Virus record (IMG/VR): IMGVR_UViG_3300044981_000049
Span: 1 to 47,874 of that record
Length of the DNA: 47,874 nucleotides
Reading direction: 5' to 3' (one strand)
From: a virus
Every line of letters starts with the position of its first letter. Within the stretch, counting starts at the first letter, position 1. Below, in pieces: positions 38,141 to 46,064 of this stretch. Below the pieces are notes generated by a model that did not search any database, had not been told where the DNA came from, and saw only the letters and a program-made list of their open reading frames with translations. Made by a program: the position numbers and the translations under genes.

Positions 38141-38575
38141 CTATTCAAAGAGGCCGCGCTCGATACGCATGGTCATAAGCTCGAAAACCATCGTCCATGT
38201 CATCGGGTTGTGGGTTGAACCACGCGTGTAGGCTGGGGGCGTCGTGAAGTAGCCGTTCGCGCCCGTCACAACGTCCTCATTGAGCAGATCTCGGATAGAT
38301 AGCTCCAGCGGAACGAACGACTTGATACTCGTTCGCTGCGAGCGACGTAGCGCGTCGAGATAGGCGTTATCGCGCGAGTGCTGCTTGATTTGCAGTACCA
38401 GCGAGCCGGACTCATCGGGGTTCTGGACAAACACACCTCGCCCGCCCGCGCCGACCGTCAGCGCTCCGTGGTCGACCGCGAACGTCGCAACGATTACATC
38501 GCCGCCGTCCGACCAGTCCTGTATGCGGTAGTCATTAACGAGAACAGATACCTGTTTGGGATCAAAGACGGCCAT
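38141..38575 (-). CDS. Tail tube-like protein, DUF3277 family
   Basis: A 144-residue protein: FDPKQVSVLVNDYRIQDWSDGGDVIVATFAVDHGALTVGAGGRGVFVQNPDESGSLVLQIKQHSRDNAYLDALRRSQRT. The phrase YDPKxVxVxVxGxxIxGxxDGxxIxVxxxxD....G..G...R..N.d.sG.vtl.L.Q.S..N..L is the DUF3277 signature. The family builds the inner tail tube. It follows the sheath gene by twelve bases. Confidence 0.88.
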   Translation of the reverse strand: MAVFDPKQVSVLVNDYRIQDWSDGGDVIVATFAVDHGALTVGAGGRGVFVQNPDESGSLVLQIKQHSRDNAYLDALRRSQRTSIKSFVPLELSIRDLLNEDVVTGANGYFTTPPAYTRGSTHNPMTWTMVFELMTMRIERGLFE

Positions 38576-38587
38576 GTGCGCCCCCTG

Positions 38588-40090
38588 TTAGCGATCGAAG
38601 TTGACAATCACATCGGCGGAATGAATCGCGCCCGCGAGCTTGAGCGCTACCTGAATCGGGGGCGCCCTGCGTTCCTGCCGGTCGGAGACCGAGAGCGTGT
38701 CGACGCTATCGGCGTAGATGTAAAAGCCCTGATCGAGCATGTCGCCGGTCTCCAGCGAGCCGAACGGATCGCCATTCCAGATACCCGGCGCGAAGGCGCC
38801 GTTACGCACACCCTCGCGGCTCGCTGATTCGATCGCGCGCAAGAGCCGGTGCGTACCCGGATCGGTCAGTGGAACTTTTGTCGGAGACTGATAAAGCACG
38901 GCAAAGACGTTTTTCTGTACGGCGTCGCAGTACCAGTCGAGGATATGAACCTCGTCAAAAAAGCGCCCGCCGATAACCGTACCTTCCGCGACCATCGGTA
39001 CGGTGTCGTAGTAGGCGTAGTAGTTCACACCGAGCGACTTGCACGCCGCCGCTTCCGTCTCGGTCAGCGGGATCGGTGAAACGGTCGGCTGCTGCTTGAA
39101 CTTCATTGTTAGGGTCGTGTTTGACCCCGCGAAGTTGACCGATAGCCCGCGCGCGAGAAACGAGACGATCGCGTACGGGTTGGTATGGTCGTACTGCGCC
39201 GCGACGCGGTACGCCTGCTGGTCGTATAGCTGACGGATCGGGTTGCCCGAAGCCTGCGAGATCTGCGACGCGTCGAGTAGCGTGAGACCGAACAGCTTCC
39301 GGTCGGCGCCCATGATGTAGTTCGCCGTCGAGAGGATCTCCGCATCGGTTAGCGGAGACTTGACGACCACGGCGGCGTACCAGTCCTGATAAACCTGCGA
39401 GAGCAGCGATAGCGCCTGCGGGATGGTCGCGGCCGGAATGGTCTGCTGTTCGGTACCGGGAATGGTGTACGTCGGTGCGACGTTATCGAGGCCGAGTATC
39501 GTGCCGAGATAGCCCGAGCCAGAGCCAGTCGCAAAGCCGAGCTGGATCGACGTTCCCGGCGTGCGCGACTCGACGATAAAGCGCGTACCGGCGCTATCGA
39601 AGCGGCAACCAATCCCGTCCGTCGTCATGGCGGCGTCGAGAATCGTTGCAACCTGCGCGAAAGTCGTTGCCGTCGTCAGGTCGATATCGCCATAGGTAAC
39701 GGGGATACCGTTAATCGGGATCGTTATCGTGCCCTCGCTGATAACCGCCAGCTCCGGCACGCTCACCGTAACCGGGCGTCCGAACAGCGCGGCGGCCGCT
39801 GCCGGTACCGTCGAGCCTTCCGCATCCCAGCGCGCGGTAATGATCGTGCGCGGTCGCGGCGTCTGCGCGAAAAAAGGGGTTGCCGCACGGTATGTTTCGC
39901 TGTCGGTACCGAACGCCTGGCCGATCGCCTGGAGCGTCGAATACAGCAGGAACACAGACCCCTGTTCGTTAAAGGGGCCGACCTCAGGCGTTAGCAGCAC
40001 GATCGCGCCAAAGTTACGCCGTAGCGGCGCATTCGGCTGGAGGTTGAGCTGTACATTAACGATGAGCGAAAGCGGGAGTGAGGTAGTCAT
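38588..40090 (-). CDS. Tail sheath protein, DUF3383 family
   Basis: A 500-residue contractile sheath protein. Opening LPLSLIVNVQLNLQPNAPLRRNFGAIVLLTPE, middle SLLSQVYQDWYAAVVV and ASGNPIRQLYDQQAYRVAAQYDHTN, PYAIVSFLARGLSVNFAGSNTTLTMKFKQQPTVSPIPLTETEAAACKSLGVNYYAYYD and a C-terminal RAPPIQVALKLAGAIHSADVIVNFDR mark DUF3383. It defines the tail as contractile. The ATG is 11 bases after a terminator T-run, with GGA at about -11. Confidence 0.95.
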   Translation of the reverse strand: MTTSLPLSLIVNVQLNLQPNAPLRRNFGAIVLLTPEVGPFNEQGSVFLLYSTLQAIGQAFGTDSETYRAATPFFAQTPRPRTIITARWDAEGSTVPAAAAALFGRPVTVSVPELAVISEGTITIPINGIPVTYGDIDLTTATTFAQVATILDAAMTTDGIGCRFDSAGTRFIVESRTPGTSIQLGFATGSGSGYLGTILGLDNVAPTYTIPGTEQQTIPAATIPQALSLLSQVYQDWYAAVVVKSPLTDAEILSTANYIMGADRKLFGLTLLDASQISQASGNPIRQLYDQQAYRVAAQYDHTNPYAIVSFLARGLSVNFAGSNTTLTMKFKQQPTVSPIPLTETEAAACKSLGVNYYAYYDTVPMVAEGTVIGGRFFDEVHILDWYCDAVQKNVFAVLYQSPTKVPLTDPGTHRLLRAIESASREGVRNGAFAPGIWNGDPFGSLETGDMLDQGFYIYADSVDTLSVSDRQERRAPPIQVALKLAGAIHSADVIVNFDR

Positions 40091-40101
40091 TTCGCGTATC
40101 C

Positions 40102-40132
40102 AAAAAAAAAGCCCCGCTGCGGGGGCGGGGCT
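40102..40132 (-). terminator. Terminator-like hairpin before the sheath gene
   Basis: AGCCCCG/CGGGGCT around a nine-base C/G-rich interior, then nine T. The T-run ends 11 bases before the sheath ATG. Matches the elements before the capsid and gp25-like genes. Confidence 0.8.
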
Positions 40133-40151
40133 CAGTCTGCAAAGTTGCGGT

Positions 40152-40691
40152 TTAACTCTCGTCGTCGGGCGGCTCTATCTGGATATGCTCGACACCATGC
40201 GGCTCGTAATGCACGTCGATATTCGCGCGACGAATCGACTCCAGGCCGACCTGATAGCTTTCGTTCACGCTTACGACCATCTGGAAGCGTGCGCGCTCCT
40301 CCTGCGATCCGGCGAGGCCTGTCAGGTCGAGTATCTGGCCGATACTGACCATCCCCGCACGCAGCCGCCTGAACAGCGCCTGTCCCTGTTCGGATTGCAG
40401 GATCGCCGCGGCTTTTCGCGCGAACGGATAGGCGTCGGTACCGTACGCCTCGAAAGTCCACGTATCGAGCGTCGAGCTGGTCATCTTCTCCAGCTCGTTA
40501 GCACCGTCAAAGTCCGATCGCGCTGGCCCCTGCGGGTCGCTCGTCGCCATCGAGAGAACGACAAAAGGCCGGTCGCCGGTTGGTCCCGCGCCGTACGCCT
40601 GCCGTACGTCACCTTCAGGCAAGGCTAAAAGCTGCGCCGTTTGGCGCCGCAGTGCCGATGTGTCGAACCGCTGTACTGTCGTAAAAGCCAT
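40152..40691 (-). CDS. Tail terminator/completion protein
   Basis: A 179-residue protein beginning MAFTTVQRFDTSALRRQTAQLLALPEGDVRQAYGAGPTGDRPFVVLSM, with TWTFEAYGTDAYPFARKAAAILQSEQGQALFRRLRAGMVSIGQILDLTGLAGSQEERARFQMVVSVNESYQVG. The core resembles the phage neck-terminator (LIC_12616-like) family. The ATG at 40691 has GGAG seven bases upstream and is preferred to 40736. It overlaps the preceding gene by 77 bases, unusually much. Confidence 0.78.
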   Translation of the reverse strand: MAFTTVQRFDTSALRRQTAQLLALPEGDVRQAYGAGPTGDRPFVVLSMATSDPQGPARSDFDGANELEKMTSSTLDTWTFEAYGTDAYPFARKAAAILQSEQGQALFRRLRAGMVSIGQILDLTGLAGSQEERARFQMVVSVNESYQVGLESIRRANIDVHYEPHGVEHIQIEPPDDES

Positions 40692-40983
40692 AGTCGCTCC
40701 ACTTGCCGCGCGCGAAGACCCGCCAGGTATCGTCACCCCAATAGACGAGATCGCCGTAGCCGACCGGCTGGGCGCTATAGACCTTGATACCGGGTAGCTG
40801 CCGCTCGCCTTCGGCCAGCATCTGCATGGCGTCGGGCGGCGCCGGATGGACTACCGCGTCGAGCTTGTCGCGCGTATAGCTTTCGACCCACCGCCCGCCC
40901 GAGTCGTACGCGCCCGCGCGGCGGTCGATATCGACGAGTTGATGCCACTCCTCATCGAAAATCACATCGGCCATGTTCATCAT
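40615..40983 (-). CDS. Head-tail connector (stopper-like) protein
   Basis: A 122-residue beta-rich protein: MADVIFDEEWHQLVDIDRRAGAYDSGGRWVESYTRDKLDAVVHPAPPDAMQMLAEGERQLPGIKVYSAQPVGYGDLVYWGDDTWRVFARGKWSDYGFYD. Position between gp10-like and tail terminator, together with the small beta-barrel style, suggests the neck stopper; no diagnostic motif. Starts at an ATG overlapping the gp10-like stop; ATG 40974 is an alternative. Confidence 0.72.
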   Translation of the reverse strand: MMNMADVIFDEEWHQLVDIDRRAGAYDSGGRWVESYTRDKLDAVVHPAPPDAMQMLAEGERQLPGIKVYSAQPVGYGDLVYWGDDTWRVFARGKWSDYGFYDSTAVRHIGTAAPNGAAFSLA

Positions 40984-41465
40984 CGCGTCTGCCCTGCCTT
41001 GCGTACGACGCCCATTGCCGAGCTTCGGAGTTGCCCGCTATCAATGAGCGGTACCGATGAGTTTTTGCGTTTGCTCGTCGCTGCGTCGAGCGCCTTGAAC
41101 GCTGGAGACGGATGCGTGATTTCCAGCTTTACGCCCGCCTCTGCCGCGAGCGCGAGCCGCCCATACGCCGCGTCGACCGTTATCTCGCCGCGATACGCGC
41201 GCCTTAGATCGTTGCCGAGCTGGGTCGTGTACTGGTTGCGCCGATTTAGTACCGACTGCCGCAGGAACGGCCGGGCCTCGATACCGGCACCCGGGGCCCC
41301 GAGATCGTGAATTGCTGCGAGCGTCGCATTGGTGATTTTTCCGCCTTCGTGCTGGCCAGAGTTCGTCGGATAGCCGACCAGTACCTCGAACTTCGGCGTC
41401 GACATAACCCGGTCGAGGATCTTGTCGAGTTTCGAGAAGTCGAACGGCGGGCCGTACTGCGCCAT
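40980..41465 (-). CDS. HK97 gp10/Mu gpG-like neck protein
   Basis: A 161-residue protein: KFEVLVGYPTNSGQHEGGKITNATLAAIHDLGAPGAGIEARPFLRQSVLNRRNQYTTQLGNDLRRAYRGEITVDAAYGRLALAAEAGVKLEI. VGYP...H......T.AxIHxxGAPxxxIxARPFLR is the virion-morphogenesis/gp10-like signature. It probably joins head and tail tube. Confidence 0.85.
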   Translation of the reverse strand: MAQYGPPFDFSKLDKILDRVMSTPKFEVLVGYPTNSGQHEGGKITNATLAAIHDLGAPGAGIEARPFLRQSVLNRRNQYTTQLGNDLRRAYRGEITVDAAYGRLALAAEAGVKLEITHPSPAFKALDAATSKRKNSSVPLIDSGQLRSSAMGVVRKAGQTR

Positions 41466-41475
41466 GACTTTTCCC

Positions 41476-41625
41476 CTATCGCACCAGGTATCCGACGATC
41501 GCGGAGAGAACCCAACAAGCGAGACCCGCCGCCATCAAGTTAAAGCGCGTAACCGTTACGCCGAGCGCGACGACCACGAACAGCACGAAGGCTGCGACTA
41601 GCAGCACCAGAGCGAGAGTAATCAC
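41476..41625 (-). CDS. Small two-segment membrane protein
   Basis: A 49-residue protein absent from simple gene-length filters. A GTG start with GGGGAG upstream; sequence ITLALVLLVAAFVLFVVVALGVTVTRFNLMAAGLACWVLSAIVGYLVR forms two hydrophobic helices. It sits among head-tail connector genes. A second holin, a membrane factor or a passenger are possible. The stop precedes the gp10-like ATG by about ten bases. Confidence 0.6.
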   Translation of the reverse strand: MITLALVLLVAAFVLFVVVALGVTVTRFNLMAAGLACWVLSAIVGYLVR

Positions 41626-41636
41626 GGATGGCTCCC

Positions 41637-41807
41637 CTACTTGCGCTTGCCGGACGGCGCTTTGCCCGGTTTGCCCGCCTTGTTAGCCGCCGTACGCGCG
41701 GTATCGAGAGCAATCGCTACCGCCTGTTTGCGCGGTACGCCCGCCTTGATCTCTGCCTTGATGTTGCTGCCGATCGTCTTGTGCGAATAACCCTGTTTGA
41801 GTGGCAT
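41637..41807 (-). CDS. Small basic DUF6496-like protein
   Basis: A 56-residue protein with the best ribosome site in the block (AAGGAGG, five bases from the ATG). MPLKQGYSHKTIGSNIKAEIKAGVPRKQAVAIALDTARTAANKAGK matches the pattern MPLKxGxSxKTIxxNIKxEixxGxPxKQAVAIALxxAR of small phage proteins called DUF6496-like. The Lys/Arg-rich tail (GKPGKAPSGKRK) suggests nucleic-acid binding. The function is unknown. Confidence 0.78.
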   Translation of the reverse strand: MPLKQGYSHKTIGSNIKAEIKAGVPRKQAVAIALDTARTAANKAGKPGKAPSGKRK

Positions 41808-41819
41808 AAAACCTCCTTT

Positions 41820-42299
41820 TCAGACACCAGGCCACCGGTACGGACCTAGCTCGTCGTGTCCGACCGGCTCGCCGGGTAGTCCCGTATCACCGAGACCCAG
41901 CGCCACCGCGCCCATACCGCGAATACGGGCCATCGAATACCATTCCTGCCCGTAGCTCGTTAGCGCCAGAAAAGTCGGCACGCTGCCCGAGCCAGCGGCG
42001 GCGCCGACGGTGCTGTAATTGGTCGAGAGCGCGCCCGCCTTACGCCCCGAGACAAACGTCGAGATACCGGTTGCCGCAGCCGCACCGTTACCGCCTGCCC
42101 CGCGTCGACGCTGATTCGCGACGGCGAGGAAGTGCGCAGCCAACGTACAGACACCCTTGACATACGTCTTGCCCCACGCGGCGTAACCGTTCCACGGTAA
42201 GGCGTCGTCGAGCGCGGTCTGTACCTGCGCGTCGTCATTAAGCGAGAATTCCGGGAAGCGGGCGCGGAAGTCCTCGACGGTGACGACGGGCGCGCTCAC
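41820..42299 (-). CDS. Head-tail connector, DUF4054 family
   Basis: A 159-residue protein: VEDFRARFPEFSLNDDAQVQTALDDALPW, GKTYVKGVCTLAAHFLAVANQR, then GISTFVSGRKAGALSTNYSTVGAA and YGQEWYSMARI. The FRARFPEF...DxxIxxALxxA....YxxxxxxLxAHxL order defines DUF4054, the adaptor attached to the portal. Its ATG overlaps the preceding stop by four bases (ATGA). Confidence 0.88.
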   Translation of the reverse strand: MSAPVVTVEDFRARFPEFSLNDDAQVQTALDDALPWNGYAAWGKTYVKGVCTLAAHFLAVANQRRRGAGGNGAAAATGISTFVSGRKAGALSTNYSTVGAAAGSGSVPTFLALTSYGQEWYSMARIRGMGAVALGLGDTGLPGEPVGHDELGPYRWPGV

Positions 42300-42658
42300 T
42301 TGCGGCCCTTCTTTGTGCGCGCGCGTTGAGCCTCCTCCTCTGCTGCATCCTCCTGCGCGATCTGCTCTTGTTCGCTGACCGGCTGGTTGGTGTGTTCGTC
42401 TTCAGACGACTCCTCGAGTGCTTCGATTTCGAGTAGCGACTGGCCGAACGGTGTTTCCTTGAACGTCGCCCACGCTTCGGCGCCGATCGCCGTTACGCGA
42501 AGCGGACGAAGCGTTACGCTCGCGCCCGAGCTGCCGCCCGGAACAACGTACGGCGTTTTGCTGTTATTACGGATGAACGTTTTTTTCTCGTCAGCCTTTG
42601 CCTTGGCGGCTGCTTTCGGATCGACGACGGGCCGCGTCGGCTGTTTCGGATCGGTCAT
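42296..42658 (-). CDS. Hypothetical head protein
   Basis: A 120-residue protein with Lys/Ala-rich start (PTRPVVDPKAAAKAKADEKKTFIRNNSKTPYVVPGGSSGASVTLRPLRVTAIGAEAW) and a Glu-rich C-terminal half. The middle beta part is reminiscent of a decoration or Ig-like head protein, but I see no signature. GGAG lies 10 bases upstream. It follows the capsid gene after a 59-base spacer that contains the repeat AGTCCA-x-x-x-ATAGAC twice. Confidence 0.6.
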   Translation of the reverse strand: MTDPKQPTRPVVDPKAAAKAKADEKKTFIRNNSKTPYVVPGGSSGASVTLRPLRVTAIGAEAWATFKETPFGQSLLEIEALEESSEDEHTNQPVSEQEQIAQEDAAEEEAQRARTKKGRK

Positions 42659-42717
42659 GACTTGCTCCAGAAAAGTCTATAAATGGACTTGCATGCGTCT
42701 ATTTGTGGACTCGCGCG

Positions 42718-43695
42718 CTAGATCCCGTCGACGTAGAGAGCTGACAGCGGATAGCGCCATTCGACGCCGCTGTACTTGTATTCGCCTGGTACCTGCGTTT
42801 CGAGACCGAGAACCTGCGGCGTGTGAAAGAGGATCGGCATCGGGATATGCATAACGAGGTTCCGCTCGTTGCGTTCGTACACGAGCATGCGCGAAACGCC
42901 CGCCGTTCCCGCCTCCTCCAGATCCGCGCCGCCGATGATGTTGATTTGCTGGTTGCGCTCGACGCGCGAGAGGTTGTTATTGAGCAACCACGTCAGGATC
43001 GTGGTATCGGTGCTGTTGCCCGCAGGCGTGCTGGCCAGCAAACCGAATTGACGACCCGGTAGCGCGATCGTGTCGACGATCGCGTTGCGCTTGCTCTGTG
43101 TCCAGACCTGAATGATTGCTGCGTTGATATCCTCAAGCACCATCTGCGCGAGGTTGTCGGGACGCGGCGTACGCAGCCAGTTGCCGTTGATGGCGGGCAT
43201 TACCGGAACGTGCGGATTGTTGAATACGCCCGTCAGATCCTCCTCGCCGTACAGGCCGATGATGTTCATATGCCGGTTGTACGCCTCGAATGCAGCGTCT
43301 GCGCGGTCGGTATCGAGCGGAAGGCCGAGACGGCCGGACGTGCGAAGCTCCTCAAAGGTGTAGGCGTACGCGAGCGCGCCGCCGTGAACCGGCCAGCTTT
43401 CTTCCGCATAAAACACGTCGACGCGTGGGAGATCGCGGCCCTTCAGTGCATGCCGACGGCCACGGCCTGCATAATCGCGCATGCGGAACGTGATTGCCTT
43501 GGCCCACTCGCCCGCCGCCGAGCTAATCGGCACCAGGCGCTGATAGTCGAGCGGCGAGCGCATTTTTTCATATACCGTCGTTTCGATATATGCGAGCTGT
43601 GAGACGAGAAACCCAAGCGCTTCAGGTGAGTCGACCAGCGCTAGGGATGGCGTCGCGAGAAAGTCGCGGAACACCTGAATGCGGTTTGGTTTCAT
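42718..43695 (-). CDS. Major capsid protein, DUF2184 family
   Basis: A 325-residue protein: LATPSLALVDSPEALGFLVSQLAYIETTVYEKMRSPLDYQRLVPISSAAGEWAKAITFRMRDYAGRG, FNRHMNIIGLYGEEDLTGVFNNPHV, IHMPMPILFHTPQVLGLETQVPGEYKYSGVEWRYPLSALYVDGI. This is the DUF2184 capsid layout (HK97-like fold). It is preceded by a hairpin, nine T and GGGGA, 11 bases from the ATG, an arrangement shared with sheath and gp25-like genes. No sign of a separate decoration-scaffold fusion. Confidence 0.95.
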   Translation of the reverse strand: MKPNRIQVFRDFLATPSLALVDSPEALGFLVSQLAYIETTVYEKMRSPLDYQRLVPISSAAGEWAKAITFRMRDYAGRGRRHALKGRDLPRVDVFYAEESWPVHGGALAYAYTFEELRTSGRLGLPLDTDRADAAFEAYNRHMNIIGLYGEEDLTGVFNNPHVPVMPAINGNWLRTPRPDNLAQMVLEDINAAIIQVWTQSKRNAIVDTIALPGRQFGLLASTPAGNSTDTTILTWLLNNNLSRVERNQQINIIGGADLEEAGTAGVSRMLVYERNERNLVMHIPMPILFHTPQVLGLETQVPGEYKYSGVEWRYPLSALYVDGI

Positions 43696-43706
43696 TGCGA
43701 ATCCCC

Positions 43707-43732
43707 AAAAAAAAAGCCGCTCAGAGAGCGGC
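43707..43732 (-). terminator. Terminator-like hairpin before the capsid gene
   Basis: GCCGCTC TCT GAGCGGC followed by nine T, a perfect 7-bp stem. The T-run ends 11 bases before the capsid ATG, and the ribosome site GGGGA lies in between. Confidence 0.85.
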
Positions 43733-43767
43733 CAGCAGATTACGAAGTAAGGCGGAAAGCGCGTTGC

Positions 43768-44343
43768 TTATGTACTTGACGGGTCGGATTTGCCCGTCTC
43801 GGTTCCCTTGTTCTCAGTCGTTGAGGTATTCGCTGCCGCAGCCGCTTCAGCGTCTCCGTTCGTCTCGCCTACCGGTGGCGATGAAGCCGGGAGCAGGATG
43901 CGATTCAGCCGCGCGGCCGCGATCCCGCCCGCTTCCGCGCGCGAGTCCCAGAACGCGCCGACGATCGGAAAAGAGCCGCCGACACCGAGCGAGCCGTCGG
44001 CGTTCGCGGTGACTGGCTCCTGGCCAGAGCCGGTGCAGCCATCCCGGCAAGTCACCCAGACCCGCCCGAACTCCATCACCGGTACGGCGTCCGATTCGCG
44101 ATAGCGCCACTGCCCATCTTCGCCCGCGATATAGACCGGATGCCGCATAACGATGCCAACGACATTCCCGGCTGTTGGCGGGCCAAGGTGCCGTTCGGCG
44201 TCGATACCGACAGCGACCCCCGGCTCCAGCGTTTGGGCGCCGTTCACGTACGAAACGATCGAGCTAATATTGATATCTGCGTCCATACCAGGTAGACCAA
44301 CCTCAAACAGCATGTCTCCCGTATCCCCAAGGTCAATAGCCAT
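43768..44343 (-). CDS. Structural cement protein Gp24-like
   Basis: A 191-residue protein: GDADM...YVNGAQTLEPGVAVG, GIVMRHPVYI, YRESDAVPVMEFGRVWV, TGSGQEPVTANADGSL, GGIAAARLNRI. The order (pre-barrel, A-V-x-V-x-xFGRVWVxC, then ...GGIAxVxL) matches capsid cement proteins of the DUF2190/Gp24-like group that stabilise the head. C-terminal ~30 residues are Ala/Thr-rich. It sits between the scaffold and the capsid gene, the usual order. Confidence 0.82.
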   Translation of the reverse strand: MAIDLGDTGDMLFEVGLPGMDADINISSIVSYVNGAQTLEPGVAVGIDAERHLGPPTAGNVVGIVMRHPVYIAGEDGQWRYRESDAVPVMEFGRVWVTCRDGCTGSGQEPVTANADGSLGVGGSFPIVGAFWDSRAEAGGIAAARLNRILLPASSPPVGETNGDAEAAAAANTSTTENKGTETGKSDPSST

Positions 44344-44402
44344 GATGCGATTCTCCAGAAAGAGGGAAATAAACCAGCCACACCGCCAGTAGTCGGGCCG
44401 TT

Positions 44403-45077
44403 TCAGGCGTGCGCGCGTAGCGCGTTCTGCTGCGCCTTCATCCAGTTTTCGCGGGCCTTGTCGGGGTCCGGCAGACCGTCTGCGGTCAATGCAGGTTCAG
44501 GCTTGGCCTTTCCGTCCTGCTGCTGTTCCGCTCGCGCGGCCATACTCATCGCGTCGGCTACGGCGTCGACGCGGCGCGTACCGCTATCGGGCGCGCTCGA
44601 CGCAAGCACGGCGAATGCCGTACGAATGACGGTATCGTCCGCGTCCTTGACGGGCTTGCCCCCTAGTACCGCATCCATGAGCGCTCGCCGCCCCGTGTAG
44701 AGGCTATCAACGACTTCGCGACGGATCGCGGCGCACGTCTTGCCGTCGGTCGTGACTTTGGGCGCGAGACGCTTTGCGTCGTCCATCGTCTTGACCCAAT
44801 CAGCGACCATCGCGTCTCGCTGCGCGGGCGTCATCACGTCTTTCGCCATGTCGTTGATACGCCTCGTCTGGTCGTCGAGAACCGCCTGGATAGCAGCCGG
44901 ATTCGAGACGGGTAGCGACGCGTCGCCAAACTTGACGACGGCTGCGAGCGCTGCCGTATGCTGCGCGATCGTATTCTGCGCGGCGGTAAGCTGACCCTGT
45001 ACTTTCTCGACGGCTGCTGCCGCAACGTCGTCCAGGTCTAGGGGGATGCCGTCGAGCAACACCTTTCGAGTTCCCAT
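44403..45077 (-). CDS. Nested scaffold protein (internal start of the DUF2213 gene)
   Basis: In frame at codon 182 of the protease-scaffold gene, ATG is preceded by GGAG nine bases upstream. Translation from it gives 224 residues beginning MGTRKVLLDGIPLDLDDVAAAAVEKVQGQL, the scaffold half alone, as in lambda C/Nu3. Whether it is used is not known; the ribosome site inside a coding sequence is the evidence. Confidence 0.6.
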   Translation of the reverse strand: MGTRKVLLDGIPLDLDDVAAAAVEKVQGQLTAAQNTIAQHTAALAAVVKFGDASLPVSNPAAIQAVLDDQTRRINDMAKDVMTPAQRDAMVADWVKTMDDAKRLAPKVTTDGKTCAAIRREVVDSLYTGRRALMDAVLGGKPVKDADDTVIRTAFAVLASSAPDSGTRRVDAVADAMSMAARAEQQQDGKAKPEPALTADGLPDPDKARENWMKAQQNALRAHA

Positions 45078-45620
45078 TTTCAAATCTCCATCGGGGTTAG
45101 AGTCCGTCATACTGCACGCCGCGCCACACCTCGCAGCCTTCACCAGCGCCACCGAATTAACGCGGATCTTTCGCTGGATCGCTTCGTATGGCTCGCCGTC
45201 GTGTGTGCCTGGTGTCCATTCGAGAATCGCGTCGTAGGTCGCGGAAAACTGCTTCTTTCCCGACGCTACGGCATCCAGCACTTCCTGCGAGGCGAGTCCT
45301 ACGTCGCCGCGCACGTAATGTCCTGCCCGACGCGGACTCATCACCATCCCGTCGGCCATCTTTCGCCAGTTTTTCGGATCGACGCGGCCAATGTGCCCGT
45401 TCGTGATCGGGATTCCGTTGTACGTCGCAAGCGAGTCCGCGGCGAATACCTCTTCAGGCGGGCGAAAGATCGCGATCTCGCGCATCGGATCGCCCGGTAC
45501 ATCAAGCTCAAACGCGCGATAGAGCTGTACGCCCGCGCGCGCGAGATTGGCGGGCGCGACGATAAAGCCGTCCGGGTGCTGCACCCGCCGCGAGAGATCC
45601 ACGTCGATAAATTCCTGCAT
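44403..45620 (-). CDS. Prohead protease-scaffold fusion, DUF2213 family
   Basis: A 405-residue protein. Residues ~1-170 form the DUF2213 protease part (RAFELDVPGDPMREIAIFRPPEEVFAADSLATYNGIPITNGHIGRVDPKN, with the invariant His, and KKQFSATYDAILEW with the Ser); the rest is helical and Gln/Ala-rich, typical of scaffolding. The protease processes the prohead and is presumably lost afterwards. An internal start (45077) could yield the scaffold alone. Upstream of the cement and capsid genes, as expected. Confidence 0.9.
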   Translation of the reverse strand: MQEFIDVDLSRRVQHPDGFIVAPANLARAGVQLYRAFELDVPGDPMREIAIFRPPEEVFAADSLATYNGIPITNGHIGRVDPKNWRKMADGMVMSPRRAGHYVRGDVGLASQEVLDAVASGKKQFSATYDAILEWTPGTHDGEPYEAIQRKIRVNSVALVKAARCGAACSMTDSNPDGDLKMGTRKVLLDGIPLDLDDVAAAAVEKVQGQLTAAQNTIAQHTAALAAVVKFGDASLPVSNPAAIQAVLDDQTRRINDMAKDVMTPAQRDAMVADWVKTMDDAKRLAPKVTTDGKTCAAIRREVVDSLYTGRRALMDAVLGGKPVKDADDTVIRTAFAVLASSAPDSGTRRVDAVADAMSMAARAEQQQDGKAKPEPALTADGLPDPDKARENWMKAQQNALRAHA

Positions 45621-45623
45621 GGC

Positions 45624-46064
45624 TTACTCCGGGGTATGAGGGAACGGCGCGACCATCAACAGCGCGCGGCCCTCGCGCTCGCGCGCGTCGTCGATAACGG
45701 GCTCGTCGCCAGCGAGCAGCCGCGCCGGGAGACCGACCGCCGCCGCGATGCTCTCGCGCATACGGCGGGTTATCTCCTCCAGCTCGCGCGTCTGGAGCTT
45801 GACCGATACGGTGATAAAGCGCGTCAGGCCGGGTTCACTCACAAGCGGAAAGCGCGCGGCGTCGTCCCACTCCTGCGCGTCGTCGACGAGCCGGTGTGCA
45901 TCGCGCTCCATCTCCTGTCGCAGCGCCTGCAATTCCTCGCGTACGTCAGAGCCAAGCCGGATCGGCTTGAGCGAACACCGGCAGTTAGGCGGTACATAAT
46001 CGGCGTCGACGATCGGGTGTGTATGACCGCTGCCGCTTATCGCGTGGTGAGTATGGTCGTTCAT
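45624..46064 (-). CDS. Hypothetical head protein
   Basis: A 146-residue protein starting with His-rich MNDHTHHAISGSGHTHP, then PPNCRCSLKPIR, which resembles the C-terminal metal-binding phrase of gpF-type head proteins. Helical middle (REELQALRQEMERDAHRLVDD) and AAAVGLPARLLAGDEPVIDDARERE, a phrase seen in portal C-termini. It overlaps the head morphogenesis gene by four bases (ATGA). I do not recognise the family; it may be a split piece of a longer head or portal protein. Confidence 0.68.
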   Translation of the reverse strand: MNDHTHHAISGSGHTHPIVDADYVPPNCRCSLKPIRLGSDVREELQALRQEMERDAHRLVDDAQEWDDAARFPLVSEPGLTRFITVSVKLQTRELEEITRRMRESIAAAVGLPARLLAGDEPVIDDAREREGRALLMVAPFPHTPE

